Source: an uncultured Lachnospiraceae bacterium
Lineage (GTDB): Bacteria > Bacillota > Clostridia > Lachnospirales > Lachnospiraceae
Direction of reading: 5' to 3'
Length of the DNA: 64,000 bases
Assembly (NCBI GenBank): GCA_944381485.1
Contig: CALWLI010000018.1
Coordinates: 43,924-107,923 of the forward strand
Each line of letters begins with the position of its first letter. The stretch's first letter is position 1. Shown here one piece after another: positions 1-8,539 of the stretch. The position numbers were made by a program, and so were the translations under genes. The notes beneath the pieces were generated by a model. The model was not told where the DNA came from. It made no database searches and saw nothing but the letters and a program-made list of their open reading frames with translations.

Positions 1-551
1 TAAGGGAGAAGCTCTGTGATATGTACAGAGAAAAGGGAGAACTCTACATGCATGAGCTACTCAGAAAAAATGATCCGGAATCTGCAGAAAAGATCCCTGT
101 AAACAATGTAAAGCGTGTCATAAGAGCTATTGAATTTTATGAGCTGCACGGCCGCCCTATCTCTGAGCACAACAGAGTGGAAAGGCTTAAGGAGAGCGTG
201 TACGACAGCAGGTTTTTCGTTCTCACAGACGACAGGTCGGTTCTCTATGAGAGGATAAATAAGAGAGTGGATGATATGGTGAAAGCAGGGCTGTTTGATG
301 AGGCTGAGGCTCTTATAAAAGAGGGGATACCGAGAAGCTCGACAGCAATGCAGGGAATCGGCTACAGGGAGGCCTATGCATACCTGTCAGGGGAGATAAC
401 AAGGGACGAGGCGATAGAACTTATAAAGAGGAATTCAAGGCATTACGCCAAGAGGCAGCTCACCTGGTTCAGAAGAGAAAAAAATGTTATAGAGATAAAT
501 ATCAGTAAATGTGGAGATATAGAAAATGAGTTTGAAAAGTATTTATGGTAA
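1..551 (+). CDS. miaA: tRNA dimethylallyltransferase, C-terminal part (5' end outside window)
   Basis: MiaA transfers a dimethylallyl group to N6 of A37 in tRNAs that read UNN codons. The reading frame is open from base 3, so the gene begins upstream of the window; about 180 residues, a little over half of a normal ~310-residue protein, are present. The visible part has the family segment PVNNVKRVIRAIEFYE and the C-terminal KRNSRHYAKRQLTWFRR block, which contacts tRNA. The P-loop end is missing only because of the window edge. The next gene starts 26 bases before this stop, so the two are probably translationally coupled. Confidence 0.95.
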   Translation, partial: REKLCDMYREKGELYMHELLRKNDPESAEKIPVNNVKRVIRAIEFYELHGRPISEHNRVERLKESVYDSRFFVLTDDRSVLYERINKRVDDMVKAGLFDEAEALIKEGIPRSSTAMQGIGYREAYAYLSGEITRDEAIELIKRNSRHYAKRQLTWFRREKNVIEINISKCGDIENEFEKYLW

Positions 552-1821
552 ATTTGTCAGCGATGAAGTTTTCTCTTACGGGGAAAGCATCATGGGGGAG
601 CTTAAGGAGAGATTTGAGCAAATAGATATGATAGCCGAGTACAACCAACAAAAGGTTTTAAAGGCTATGCAGGATGCCCATGTAGGTGAGGCAAGCCTTG
701 GCGGAACAAGCGGTTACGGCTATAACGACATCGGAAGAGATGCGGTGGAAAAGACCTATGCCAATGCCTTCTGCGCAGAGGACGCTCTTGTCAGGCCTCA
801 GATAATCTGCGGCACCCACGCCCTGACAGTAGCCCTCTCCGGCAATCTCAGGCCTGGAGAAGAACTTCTCTATATCTCAGGTATGCCTTATGACACTCTT
901 CATGAGGTAATAGGCATAAGAGAGTCAAAGGGTTCTCTGGCAGAGTTCGGTGTAAGCTTTGACTTTGTTGACCTTAAGGCTGACGGACATTTCGACTATG
1001 ATGGCATAAAAAATAAAATTAAGGATAACACAGCCCTTGTGGCCATTCAAAGGTCAAGAGGCTACTCCACGAGGCCGACTCTCTCAGTAGAGGAGATAGG
1101 AGAGGCCATAAGCTTTGTAAAGAAATTAAAGCCCTCGGTAAAGGTCATGGTGGACAATTGCTATGGCGAATTTACGGAGCTGAAGGAGCCCACAGAGTTC
1201 GGAGCTGATATGATAGTGGGTTCTCTCATAAAAAATCCCGGAGGCGGACTGGCACCTGTCGGCGGATATATAGTCGGCACAAAGGAGTGCGTTGAAAACG
1301 CTTCCTTCAGGCTTTCCGCACCGGGACTTGGAAAAGAGCTGGGGCCTACCCTGGGATTGAACAAAAACTTCTTGCAGGGCTTCTTCCTTGCTCCTACAGT
1401 CACAGCCGGAGCTGAAAAGGGAGCCATATTTGCGGCAGCTGTCTATGAGAAATTGGGCTACAGTGTAAATCCTGCCTCATCCTCTCCGAGATACGACATA
1501 ATCCAGGCAGTTACCTTCAATGACCCTGATGCTGTCGTCGCCTTCTGCAAGGGAATTCAGGCAGCGGCTCCTGTGGACTCTTATGTGGTCCCTGAGCCCT
1601 GGGATATGCCCGGGTATGACGATCCTGTTATAATGGCTGCAGGAGCATTCGTCTCAGGCTCCTCCATAGAGCTTTCTGCTGACGGCCCTATGAGAGCACC
1701 CTACACAGTATACTTCCAGGGGGGACTTACCTTCTACCATGCCAAGATCGGAATACTCATGTCCCTTCAGAAATTAGTGGATGCGGGCATTGTTACAAAG
1801 GAAAAACTTAAGCTCAGTTAA
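526..1821 (+). CDS. PLP-dependent methionine gamma-lyase-like (YnbB / aluminium resistance family) protein
   Basis: A 431-residue fold-type I pyridoxal-phosphate enzyme of the YnbB/aluminium-resistance family, related to cystathionine and methionine gamma-lyases. The likely Schiff-base lysine is in SLIKNPGGG near residue 238, with a Gly-rich phosphate-binding stretch near residues 58-66 (LGGTSGYGY). The start overlaps miaA and is preceded by GGAGAT. The miaA-ynbB neighbourhood is common in Firmicutes. The aluminium-resistance name comes from an old plasmid phenotype, and the natural substrate is not established. A C-S lyase acting on a sulfur amino acid is the reasonable guess. An intrinsic terminator follows the stop. 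Confidence 0.88.
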   Translation: MSLKSIYGKFVSDEVFSYGESIMGELKERFEQIDMIAEYNQQKVLKAMQDAHVGEASLGGTSGYGYNDIGRDAVEKTYANAFCAEDALVRPQIICGTHALTVALSGNLRPGEELLYISGMPYDTLHEVIGIRESKGSLAEFGVSFDFVDLKADGHFDYDGIKNKIKDNTALVAIQRSRGYSTRPTLSVEEIGEAISFVKKLKPSVKVMVDNCYGEFTELKEPTEFGADMIVGSLIKNPGGGLAPVGGYIVGTKECVENASFRLSAPGLGKELGPTLGLNKNFLQGFFLAPTVTAGAEKGAIFAAAVYEKLGYSVNPASSSPRYDIIQAVTFNDPDAVVAFCKGIQAAAPVDSYVVPEPWDMPGYDDPVIMAAGAFVSGSSIELSADGPMRAPYTVYFQGGLTFYHAKIGILMSLQKLVDAGIVTKEKLKLS

Positions 1822-1837
1822 ATTTTAAAATTATCTT

Positions 1838-1874
1838 AAAGCAGTGTAATAAATGTTCACACTGCTTTTTTTTT
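1838..1874 (+). terminator. Rho-independent terminator after the PLP enzyme
   Basis: The stem AAGCAGTGT pairs with ACACTGCTT across an 11-base loop and is followed by a long T run. It separates the miaA operon from radC. Confidence 0.9.
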
Positions 1875-1928
1875 ATGTTAATATTACTTATAATGCATTT
1901 ATTTCGCTTGGAGAGCGAAAGGAGTTAA

Positions 1929-2630
1929 ATGCTTAATAAAACCATAAAAGATCTGCCCAAGGCCATGAGGCCTTACGAAAAGTGTGAAGCTATGGGCTGT
2001 GAGGCCCTGACGGATGCGGAGCTCTTGGCCATAATAATAAGGACAGGAAGCAGAGGGCGAAATGCTCTTGAGCTGGCAGAAGACATACTGTCTCTCGACA
2101 AGGCTTCTGCAGGAATACTGGGTCTTATGCACTGCAGCAGAGAGGACCTTACCTCCCTCACAGGGCTTGGGAAGGTAAAGGCTACACAGCTTCTTGCAAT
2201 GGCTGAGCTCAGCAAGCGCATATGGAAGGCGGCAAGTTATGAGAGACTTGACTTCCATGATCCGGAAACTGTTGCCGCCTACTATATGGAGGAGATGAGG
2301 CACCTGGAGCGGGAGATGATAAAGCTTATCTTTCTCAACAGCAGAGACGCGCTTATCTCCGAAAAGTGCATGTCTATAGGCACTGTGAACGCCTCGCTGA
2401 CTTCTTCAAGAGAGATATTTATAGACGCTTTAAAGCACAGGGCAGTGAGTATAATCCTCCTCCACAACCATCCCGGAGGAAATGCGGCTCCAAGCCCTCA
2501 GGATATCAGCTTTACTTCAAATGTAGCGAAAGCCGGGAGCCTTGTGGGGATAAGGCTTTTGGATCATATTATTATAGGAGATAATACCTACTACAGCTTC
2601 TGCGAAAGAGGTTTGCTTGACAATGGATAA
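1929..2630 (+). CDS. radC: RadC family JAB1/MPN metalloprotein
   Basis: A 233-residue RadC protein, the usual length. The N-terminal part has a helix-hairpin-helix region (LTGLGKVKATQLL, about residues 78-90). The C-terminal JAMM domain keeps the zinc motif HNHPGG followed by SPQD, so the metalloisopeptidase-type site looks intact. RadC was named for DNA repair, but that role is not supported in E. coli and its true function is unknown. An AGGAG site lies just before the ATG. The gene overlaps mreC by 14 bases, the usual radC-mreB/C-type neighbourhood in Clostridia, although mreB itself is not in this window. Confidence 0.93.
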   Translation: MLNKTIKDLPKAMRPYEKCEAMGCEALTDAELLAIIIRTGSRGRNALELAEDILSLDKASAGILGLMHCSREDLTSLTGLGKVKATQLLAMAELSKRIWKAASYERLDFHDPETVAAYYMEEMRHLEREMIKLIFLNSRDALISEKCMSIGTVNASLTSSREIFIDALKHRAVSIILLHNHPGGNAAPSPQDISFTSNVAKAGSLVGIRLLDHIIIGDNTYYSFCERGLLDNG

Positions 2631-3483
2631 TAAAACTTCAAAATACATGCTCATAATATTGACTGTGCTGTGTACGGCACTGATAGTCATATCGTCTGTG
2701 CAGACAGGCTTTATGGATCCTTTGAGAAATACTGTAGGCTATGTTCTGGTTCCGGTACAGAGGGGCGTAAATGCTGTCGGCACAGGCATATACAATAAGC
2801 TTGAGGAGCATGCGGAATTAAAAAACGCCTACGCTGAAAACGCCGAGCTTAAAGACCGCATATCCACATTGACTGAGGAGAACAACCGCCTCAGGTCGGA
2901 GACGGAGGAACTTCAAAGGCTCAGGGAGATGTATGAGCTGGACAATGAATACATGCAGTACACCAAGGTTGCGGCGAGAGTTATTGCCAAGGACTCGGAG
3001 AACTGGTTTGAGGTGTTCAGAATTGACAAGGGCAGCAGTGACGGGATAGAGCCTGATATGAATGTCCTCAGCGGTGGAGGCCTCTGCGGTATAGTCACAG
3101 AGGTGGGGGCCAACTATGCCACAGTCCGCTCTATCATAGACGATGAGTCAAGAGTTTCCGCCATGTCCCAGCATTCATCGGACAGCTGTATAGTGGCAGG
3201 TGACCTGAAGCTCTTTGAGGACGGAAGACTTGCCCTCACAAAAATAGACAAGGATGCAAATATCTCTGATGGAGATGCCATAGTGACATCCAATATAAGT
3301 GCTAAATTTCTCCCGGGAATACTTATAGGCTATGCATCAGACATAACTATAGACTCAAGACATCTGACAAAATCAGGAAATCTTATTCCGGTGGCGGATT
3401 TTGATAATCTTCAGGAGGTCTTTGTCATAACCGAGTTAAAAACAGATATGCTCACAGATTCTGAAACTCCGGAAGCTCAGTAG
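2617..3483 (+). CDS. mreC: Rod shape-determining protein MreC
   Basis: MreC is a bitopic membrane protein of the elongasome that activates PBP2/RodA. The 288-residue product has an N-terminal membrane helix (about residues 11-28), a coiled coil rich in Glu and Leu (about 60-110), and the C-terminal beta domain with VAARVIAKDSENWFE and a Gly-rich loop. The start is either TTG at 2617, with AGAGG five bases upstream, or ATG two codons later; the spacing favours TTG. It overlaps radC and is followed directly by mreD, PBP2 and rodA, so it belongs to the cell-wall elongation operon. Confidence 0.93.
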   Translation: MTMDNKTSKYMLIILTVLCTALIVISSVQTGFMDPLRNTVGYVLVPVQRGVNAVGTGIYNKLEEHAELKNAYAENAELKDRISTLTEENNRLRSETEELQRLREMYELDNEYMQYTKVAARVIAKDSENWFEVFRIDKGSSDGIEPDMNVLSGGGLCGIVTEVGANYATVRSIIDDESRVSAMSQHSSDSCIVAGDLKLFEDGRLALTKIDKDANISDGDAIVTSNISAKFLPGILIGYASDITIDSRHLTKSGNLIPVADFDNLQEVFVITELKTDMLTDSETPEAQ

Positions 3484-3515
3484 CATGAGACTGAGAAAAT
3501 ATTAAGGAGGCTTTT

Positions 3516-4058
3516 TTGAACAGACATATAAAGCTCTTATTACAGAGAGCCCTCATAAACATTTTAATATTGCTTGGGGCCTTTACGGTACAGACCTGTG
3601 TCTTTCCCCTTTTGCCCATGTTTTCCGCTGTCCCCAATCTGCTGCTCATACTTACCTTTTCTTTCGGTTTTATATACGGCAGAAAGACAGGCATGCTCTG
3701 CGGGCTGGCTGCAGGAGTGCTGATGGATCTCTTTTACACAGGCCCCTTCGGGTTTTACTGTCTCATTTTCCTGTATATAGGATTTTTCAACGGAATATTC
3801 AACAAGTATTACTACAACGATTTTATCCAGCTTCCGCTGATACTCTGTGCGGTCAATGAGCTTATTTACAATTTTTATATATATGTCCTTCGCTTCCTTG
3901 TTCGGGGCAAGCTTGATATAGGATACTATTTCATGAACATAGTTTTGCCGGAAATGGTATTCTCACTGATATTCACATTGTTTTTATACAGAGTTTTTTT
4001 GGGTGCCAATAAACGGCTTGATGTCATAGAAGACAAAAGAGGTACTAACGTTGCTTAA
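3516..4058 (+). CDS. mreD: Rod shape-determining membrane protein MreD
   Basis: MreD is a polytopic elongasome protein that accompanies MreC. The 180-residue product has five or six hydrophobic helices and a central PNLLLILTFSFGFIYGRKTG segment typical of the family. The start is TTG: AAGGAGG lies five bases upstream and no ATG is available at that spacing. The last eight bases overlap the TTG start of the PBP2 gene, which implies coupled translation. Confidence 0.92.
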   Translation: MNRHIKLLLQRALINILILLGAFTVQTCVFPLLPMFSAVPNLLLILTFSFGFIYGRKTGMLCGLAAGVLMDLFYTGPFGFYCLIFLYIGFFNGIFNKYYYNDFIQLPLILCAVNELIYNFYIYVLRFLVRGKLDIGYYFMNIVLPEMVFSLIFTLFLYRVFLGANKRLDVIEDKRGTNVA

Positions 4059-6927
4059 AGAGATTTTGAGTATAATCAAGGAATCTGTCTTAAGGTTATT
4101 AAACGGCAGGCTGTTTGCCATAGGTCTTATTTTTACCGTAATGTTTTCCATACTGGTAGTGGATCTGTTCAAGCTTCAGATAATAAGCGGCAATGAGCTT
4201 CAGGAGGAGTATATAACCAAGACAGAGAAGATAATAAAGACTCCCGGAACCAGGGGAAACATATATGATGCGGACGGAAACCTCCTTGCCTACAACAGGC
4301 TCAGCTACAATTTGACTATAGCTGACAACGGAGCATACACTAATGATTACAATGCGAGAAACCACATGTTATATAAGCTCGCATTGATACTTGAAAAGCA
4401 TGACAAAGATATAGTTTCCCGATTTGAGGTGGATATGGACAGCAACGGTGAGCTTTATTATACCTGCTCATCAGACGCCTCAAAGTGCAGATTTTTGGCT
4501 GCTGTATACGGAATATCCACAAATGACCTTGACAAGGATGGACAGCACAGCTCAACCATAAGTGCTGAGGAAGCCTTTCAAATCAAAGTAAATGACTACA
4601 AATTCAATGAGATAAAGGATGAGAAGGGTCAGCCCGTCATCCCTGACAAGGAAACCATGCTGGATATGGTAAAGATCCTTTTCACTATGAGACAGACAGC
4701 ATTCCAAAAATACGAGACGACCACCATAGTTGAGGACATAGATGAAGAGTGTATGGCCGAGCTTTTGGAAAACCAGGCTGAGCTCAGCGGCATAGATGTG
4801 GAAGAGACCTATATAAGAAGATATAACAACGCCAAATACTTTTCTCATATCATAGGCTATACGGGAGCCGTACAGGATGACAAGGCTCTGGAGGAACTCA
4901 GAAAGTCCAACCCTGACTACGAGATAACTGATATAGTGGGAGCCACAGGCATTGAAAAGTCCATGGAGACCGCTCTTCAGGGAACGAAGGGAGAGAGGCA
5001 CATATATGTTGACAGCCTGGGGCAGGTTTTGGAGACCATATCAGATGTCCCGCCCAAGGCAGGAGATGACTTTTATCTCACCATACCTCAGAATCTCCAG
5101 ATAGGAATATATCATCTTATTGAACATCAGCTGGCAGGTATATTGTCGGAGAGGATAGTCAATATCAAGGAGGATGATATAGAGGAGACAGAATTCGCCT
5201 CACAGATAGTCATTCCCGTAGACGATGCATATTTCCAGCTTATAAATAATAATGTACTTGATTACAGCAGATTCACCTCCGAGGAGGCGGGCAGTGCGGA
5301 ATTGCAGCTTGGGGCCGCATTCACAGCTCATAAGGAGCAGGTTTTAGACGGCATACTGAGTGAACTCAAGTCTTCATCTGCAAGGCCTATGCAGGATCTT
5401 TCCAAAGAGTATATGGCCTATATGGTCTATATATATGATTATCTTGTCTCATCAGATATTATCGAGACTTCAAAGATAGATCAGACCGCAGACAGCTATC
5501 TGGGATGGAGGAACGATACCATATCTCTCAGGGATTACATATATGCAGGCATATCCGAGGGCTGGATAAACACCTCAGGCCTTGACAAGGGAAGCAGTCC
5601 ATACTCGGATGCGGATGATCTCTTTAACGAGATAGTGGATTTTGCTATGGCCTACATAAGTGGGGCTCCCTCCTTTGACAAGCAGATATATAAATACATG
5701 ATCATCGACAGGACTCAGGTCACAGGAAGGCTTCTTTGCATGGCTCTGTATGAGCAGGGAGTTCTGGATTGGGATGAGGCAGGCTACAACGGACTTGCCT
5801 CAGGGGATGAAAACTACGCATACAGCTTCTTTATGCAGCGCATAATCAATATTGATATCACCCCTGCGCAGCTTGCTCTTGACCCTTGCATGGCCTCTGT
5901 AGTTGTAACTGATGTCAATACCGGAGATGTGAAGGCTCTTGTGACCTATCCGGGCTATGACAACAACAGGATAAGTGATCCGGAATATTTCAACAAATGC
6001 CTGAATGACCTGTCCCTTCCGCTGATCAATTCAGCCACCCAGACAAACAAGGCTCCGGGCTCGACATTTAAGCCCATCGCCGCCGCAGCGGTTCTTGAGG
6101 AGCATGCCATCGGCTCAGATGATCTTGTGGACTGTACAGGTATATATGATCTTGTTCATCCTTCCATAAAGTGCTGGCTTGGGATCCCCGGACACGGACC
6201 CCTCACCGTAAGGGAGGCAATATCAAACTCCTGCAACTATTGTTTTGCTGAGTACGGACACAGGCTTGCCACAGGGGAGGACGGAAGCTATTCCACAACA
6301 GAAGGAATAGAGAAGATCGCAAAGTATGCTGCAATGTTCGGCTTGGACAGAGTTTCAGGAGTACAGATAGACGAGAGAGCTCCCCATATATCCGACGAGG
6401 ACCCTGAGCGTTCAGCTTTCGGACAAAGTACCCACTCATTCAACAATGTTCAGATAGCAAGATATGCCACAGCTCTCGCAAACAAGGGAAATCTTTACAG
6501 CCTTAATCTGATAGACAAGGAGACTGATGCGGACGGCGTCCTCAAGCAGGAATTCTCCGCAGAGCAGATAGGCACGGTTGAGTTGTCAGAGAACACTTGG
6601 AACGTCATAAGACAGGGTATGAGGGATCTGATAACCGACGGGGTAGGTAAGGACGTATTCAGAGGATTCAACACGGTAGATATCGCGGGAAAGACAGGAA
6701 CAGCCGAGGAGATCAGCACAAGGGGAAACCATGCGTGGTTTATTTCCTATGCACCTTATGAGGATCCTGAGATAGCAGTCACTGTAAATATTCCCTTCGG
6801 TTACTCTTCAGGAAATGCGGCTTCACTGGCAAAATCTGTCTACAGCTACTATTTCGGAGACATGGGACTTGCCGATATCCTGAACACCGACGCTTCATCT
6901 ATACAGACCTTCAACATCACAGACTGA
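4051..6927 (+). CDS. mrdA: Penicillin-binding protein 2 (class B transpeptidase of the elongasome)
   Basis: A class B PBP that cross-links peptidoglycan during lateral growth, in partnership with RodA. It has one N-terminal membrane helix (about residues 20-42), a PBP dimerisation region and a C-terminal transpeptidase. The active-site motifs are complete: S671-T-F-K674, S727-C-N729 and K881-T-G883. At 958 residues it is far longer than the ~600-700 usual for the family. The excess is an extra segment of about 260 residues (roughly 345-615) between the LTIPQNLQ strand and the start of the transpeptidase core. The start is TTG, with AGAGG upstream. The position between mreD and rodA supports the PBP2 role rather than a division PBP. 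Confidence 0.93.
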   Translation: MLKEILSIIKESVLRLLNGRLFAIGLIFTVMFSILVVDLFKLQIISGNELQEEYITKTEKIIKTPGTRGNIYDADGNLLAYNRLSYNLTIADNGAYTNDYNARNHMLYKLALILEKHDKDIVSRFEVDMDSNGELYYTCSSDASKCRFLAAVYGISTNDLDKDGQHSSTISAEEAFQIKVNDYKFNEIKDEKGQPVIPDKETMLDMVKILFTMRQTAFQKYETTTIVEDIDEECMAELLENQAELSGIDVEETYIRRYNNAKYFSHIIGYTGAVQDDKALEELRKSNPDYEITDIVGATGIEKSMETALQGTKGERHIYVDSLGQVLETISDVPPKAGDDFYLTIPQNLQIGIYHLIEHQLAGILSERIVNIKEDDIEETEFASQIVIPVDDAYFQLINNNVLDYSRFTSEEAGSAELQLGAAFTAHKEQVLDGILSELKSSSARPMQDLSKEYMAYMVYIYDYLVSSDIIETSKIDQTADSYLGWRNDTISLRDYIYAGISEGWINTSGLDKGSSPYSDADDLFNEIVDFAMAYISGAPSFDKQIYKYMIIDRTQVTGRLLCMALYEQGVLDWDEAGYNGLASGDENYAYSFFMQRIINIDITPAQLALDPCMASVVVTDVNTGDVKALVTYPGYDNNRISDPEYFNKCLNDLSLPLINSATQTNKAPGSTFKPIAAAAVLEEHAIGSDDLVDCTGIYDLVHPSIKCWLGIPGHGPLTVREAISNSCNYCFAEYGHRLATGEDGSYSTTEGIEKIAKYAAMFGLDRVSGVQIDERAPHISDEDPERSAFGQSTHSFNNVQIARYATALANKGNLYSLNLIDKETDADGVLKQEFSAEQIGTVELSENTWNVIRQGMRDLITDGVGKDVFRGFNTVDIAGKTGTAEEISTRGNHAWFISYAPYEDPEIAVTVNIPFGYSSGNAASLAKSVYSYYFGDMGLADILNTDASSIQTFNITD

Positions 6928-6961
6928 TCGGTTTTTTTGAGTAAACAAGAGATTATTTTTA

Positions 6962-6990
6962 GTGACAGCCTGATTAATTAAGTGTATACT
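6962..6990 (+). promoter_or_regulatory. Putative sigma-A promoter for rodA
   Basis: GTGACA and TATACT are separated by 17 bases and sit just upstream of the rodA ribosome binding site. This suggests rodA-mgsA-dacA can be transcribed separately from the mre genes. Confidence 0.55.
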
Positions 6991-7010
6991 AATATCAAGG
7001 AAACAGAGGC

Positions 7011-8132
7011 ATGAAATTTGACTACGATATAAAATACTATGACTTTTTCCTTCTCTTTTTGATGATAGGATTAAATATATGCGGTATCCTTATCGTTCGC
7101 AGCGCATCTGATATGGATGCCGCCGTAGTGAGCAGACAGATAATGGGCTCTCTCGTAGGAGTTTGTGCATGCATAGTCGTGTCCTTCATTGACTACAGAA
7201 AGCTCATAAAATATTCTGTTTTGATTTTTGCTGTAAGCATCTCCTTTCTTGTGGCCGTAAAGCTTTTGGGAATCGTCCACAAGGGGGCAGGGCGTTGGAT
7301 AAACCTCCCCTTCCTGGGGCAGGTGCAGCCCTCAGAGTTCTGTAAGGTTGGTATCATAATATTCTTTGCAGGATTCTATGAGAAGCATAAGGACAGTGTG
7401 AGCTCCCCGGGTACTTTTTTCAAAGGAGCTCTGCTCTTTGCAATACCGGCAGCTCTCATTCTGGCGCAGCCGAATCTGTCTACCACTATAATCATCACTG
7501 TAATATTCTCATTTATGGTTTTTGCCTCAGGTATAAGCCTTAAGTGGGTCTTCGGTGTGGTGGGAAGCTTTCTTCTGTGCTTCGGTGCGGTCATGTACAC
7601 CTTCAGGACCGATCTCTACGAGAAGCTGCCGCTTCTTCCTTACCAAAAGCAGAGGATACTGGGCTTTCTTTACCCGGAGCAATACTCAAACACCTTTTAT
7701 CAGCAGGAGAATTCCATGCTTGCCATAGGCTCCGGCGGTCTTTACGGAAAGGGCCTGTATAATACCGGCATAGATTCGGTAAAGGCGGGAAACTTCCTTA
7801 TAGAGGAAGATACGGACTTTATATTTGCCATAATCGGAGAAGAGCTCGGCTTTAGGGGTTGTGTTTTGATTTTGGCCGCTTTTCTTCTTATTATATTTTT
7901 AACACTTCATCACGGTGGAAAATCAAAGGATACCGCAGGTAAACTTATCTGTGTGGGCATGGCCGCATGGCTGGCCTTTCAGACCTTTACCAACATAGCG
8001 GTAGCCATGGGTATTTTCCCCACGACAGGGGTTACATTGCCGTTTTTCAGCAGAGGGGTTTCTTCGCTGCTCAGCATCTATATAGGTATGGGGATAGTGC
8101 TTAATATAGGTTTGCAGCGCAAGACAAAATAG
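7011..8132 (+). CDS. rodA: SEDS peptidoglycan glycosyltransferase RodA
   Basis: RodA polymerises lipid II into glycan strands and works with PBP2. The 373-residue product has about ten membrane helices and the SEDS family signatures GAGRWINLPFLGQVQPSE and, near the C terminus, FPTTGVTLPFFSRGVSS. Its place right after the PBP2 gene points to RodA rather than FtsW. A separate promoter lies in the 83-base gap before it. The next gene follows 14 bases downstream with a strong AAGGAGG site. Confidence 0.94.
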   Translation: MKFDYDIKYYDFFLLFLMIGLNICGILIVRSASDMDAAVVSRQIMGSLVGVCACIVVSFIDYRKLIKYSVLIFAVSISFLVAVKLLGIVHKGAGRWINLPFLGQVQPSEFCKVGIIIFFAGFYEKHKDSVSSPGTFFKGALLFAIPAALILAQPNLSTTIIITVIFSFMVFASGISLKWVFGVVGSFLLCFGAVMYTFRTDLYEKLPLLPYQKQRILGFLYPEQYSNTFYQQENSMLAIGSGGLYGKGLYNTGIDSVKAGNFLIEEDTDFIFAIIGEELGFRGCVLILAAFLLIIFLTLHHGGKSKDTAGKLICVGMAAWLAFQTFTNIAVAMGIFPTTGVTLPFFSRGVSSLLSIYIGMGIVLNIGLQRKTK

Positions 8133-8146
8133 AAGGAGGAGAATGT

Positions 8147-8539
8147 ATGAAGATAGGACTGATAGCTCATGACACCAAGAAAAAACTCATGCAGAATTTT
8201 TGTATAGCATACAGGGGTATTCTTTCAAAACATGAATTGTATGCTACGGGGACGACAGGCAGACTTATTGAGGAGGTTACTAATCTGCATGTTCACAAAT
8301 ACCTTCCGGGGCACCTGGGAGGGCAGCAGCAGATGGCAGCTCAGATCGCGGCCGATGACATGGATATGGTCATTTTTCTCAGGGATCCTGTAACACCAAA
8401 AAATCACGAGCCTGACATAAACAATGTTGCCAAGCTCTGCGACAGTTACAGCATACCTCTTGCCACCAACATTGCCACTGCTGAATTATTGATACATGCG
8501 CTTGAAAACGGAGATTTGGAATGGCGCGAAAATCGTTAG
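8147..8539 (+). CDS. mgsA: Methylglyoxal synthase-like protein with altered active site
   Basis: Methylglyoxal synthase converts dihydroxyacetone phosphate to methylglyoxal and phosphate. The 130-residue protein aligns along its whole length with the family. It keeps the start KIGLIAHD (E. coli His19/Asp20), the phosphate loop ATGTTG, and H87-EP-D90 (E. coli His98/Asp101). The position of the catalytic base Asp71, normally in GGDQQ, is Gln60 here (GGQQQ, from CAG codons). Either activity is strongly reduced, or this subfamily does something else with the same fold. AAGGAGG precedes the ATG, and the 3' end overlaps the next gene by 19 bases. Confidence 0.85.
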   Translation: MKIGLIAHDTKKKLMQNFCIAYRGILSKHELYATGTTGRLIEEVTNLHVHKYLPGHLGGQQQMAAQIAADDMDMVIFLRDPVTPKNHEPDINNVAKLCDSYSIPLATNIATAELLIHALENGDLEWRENR

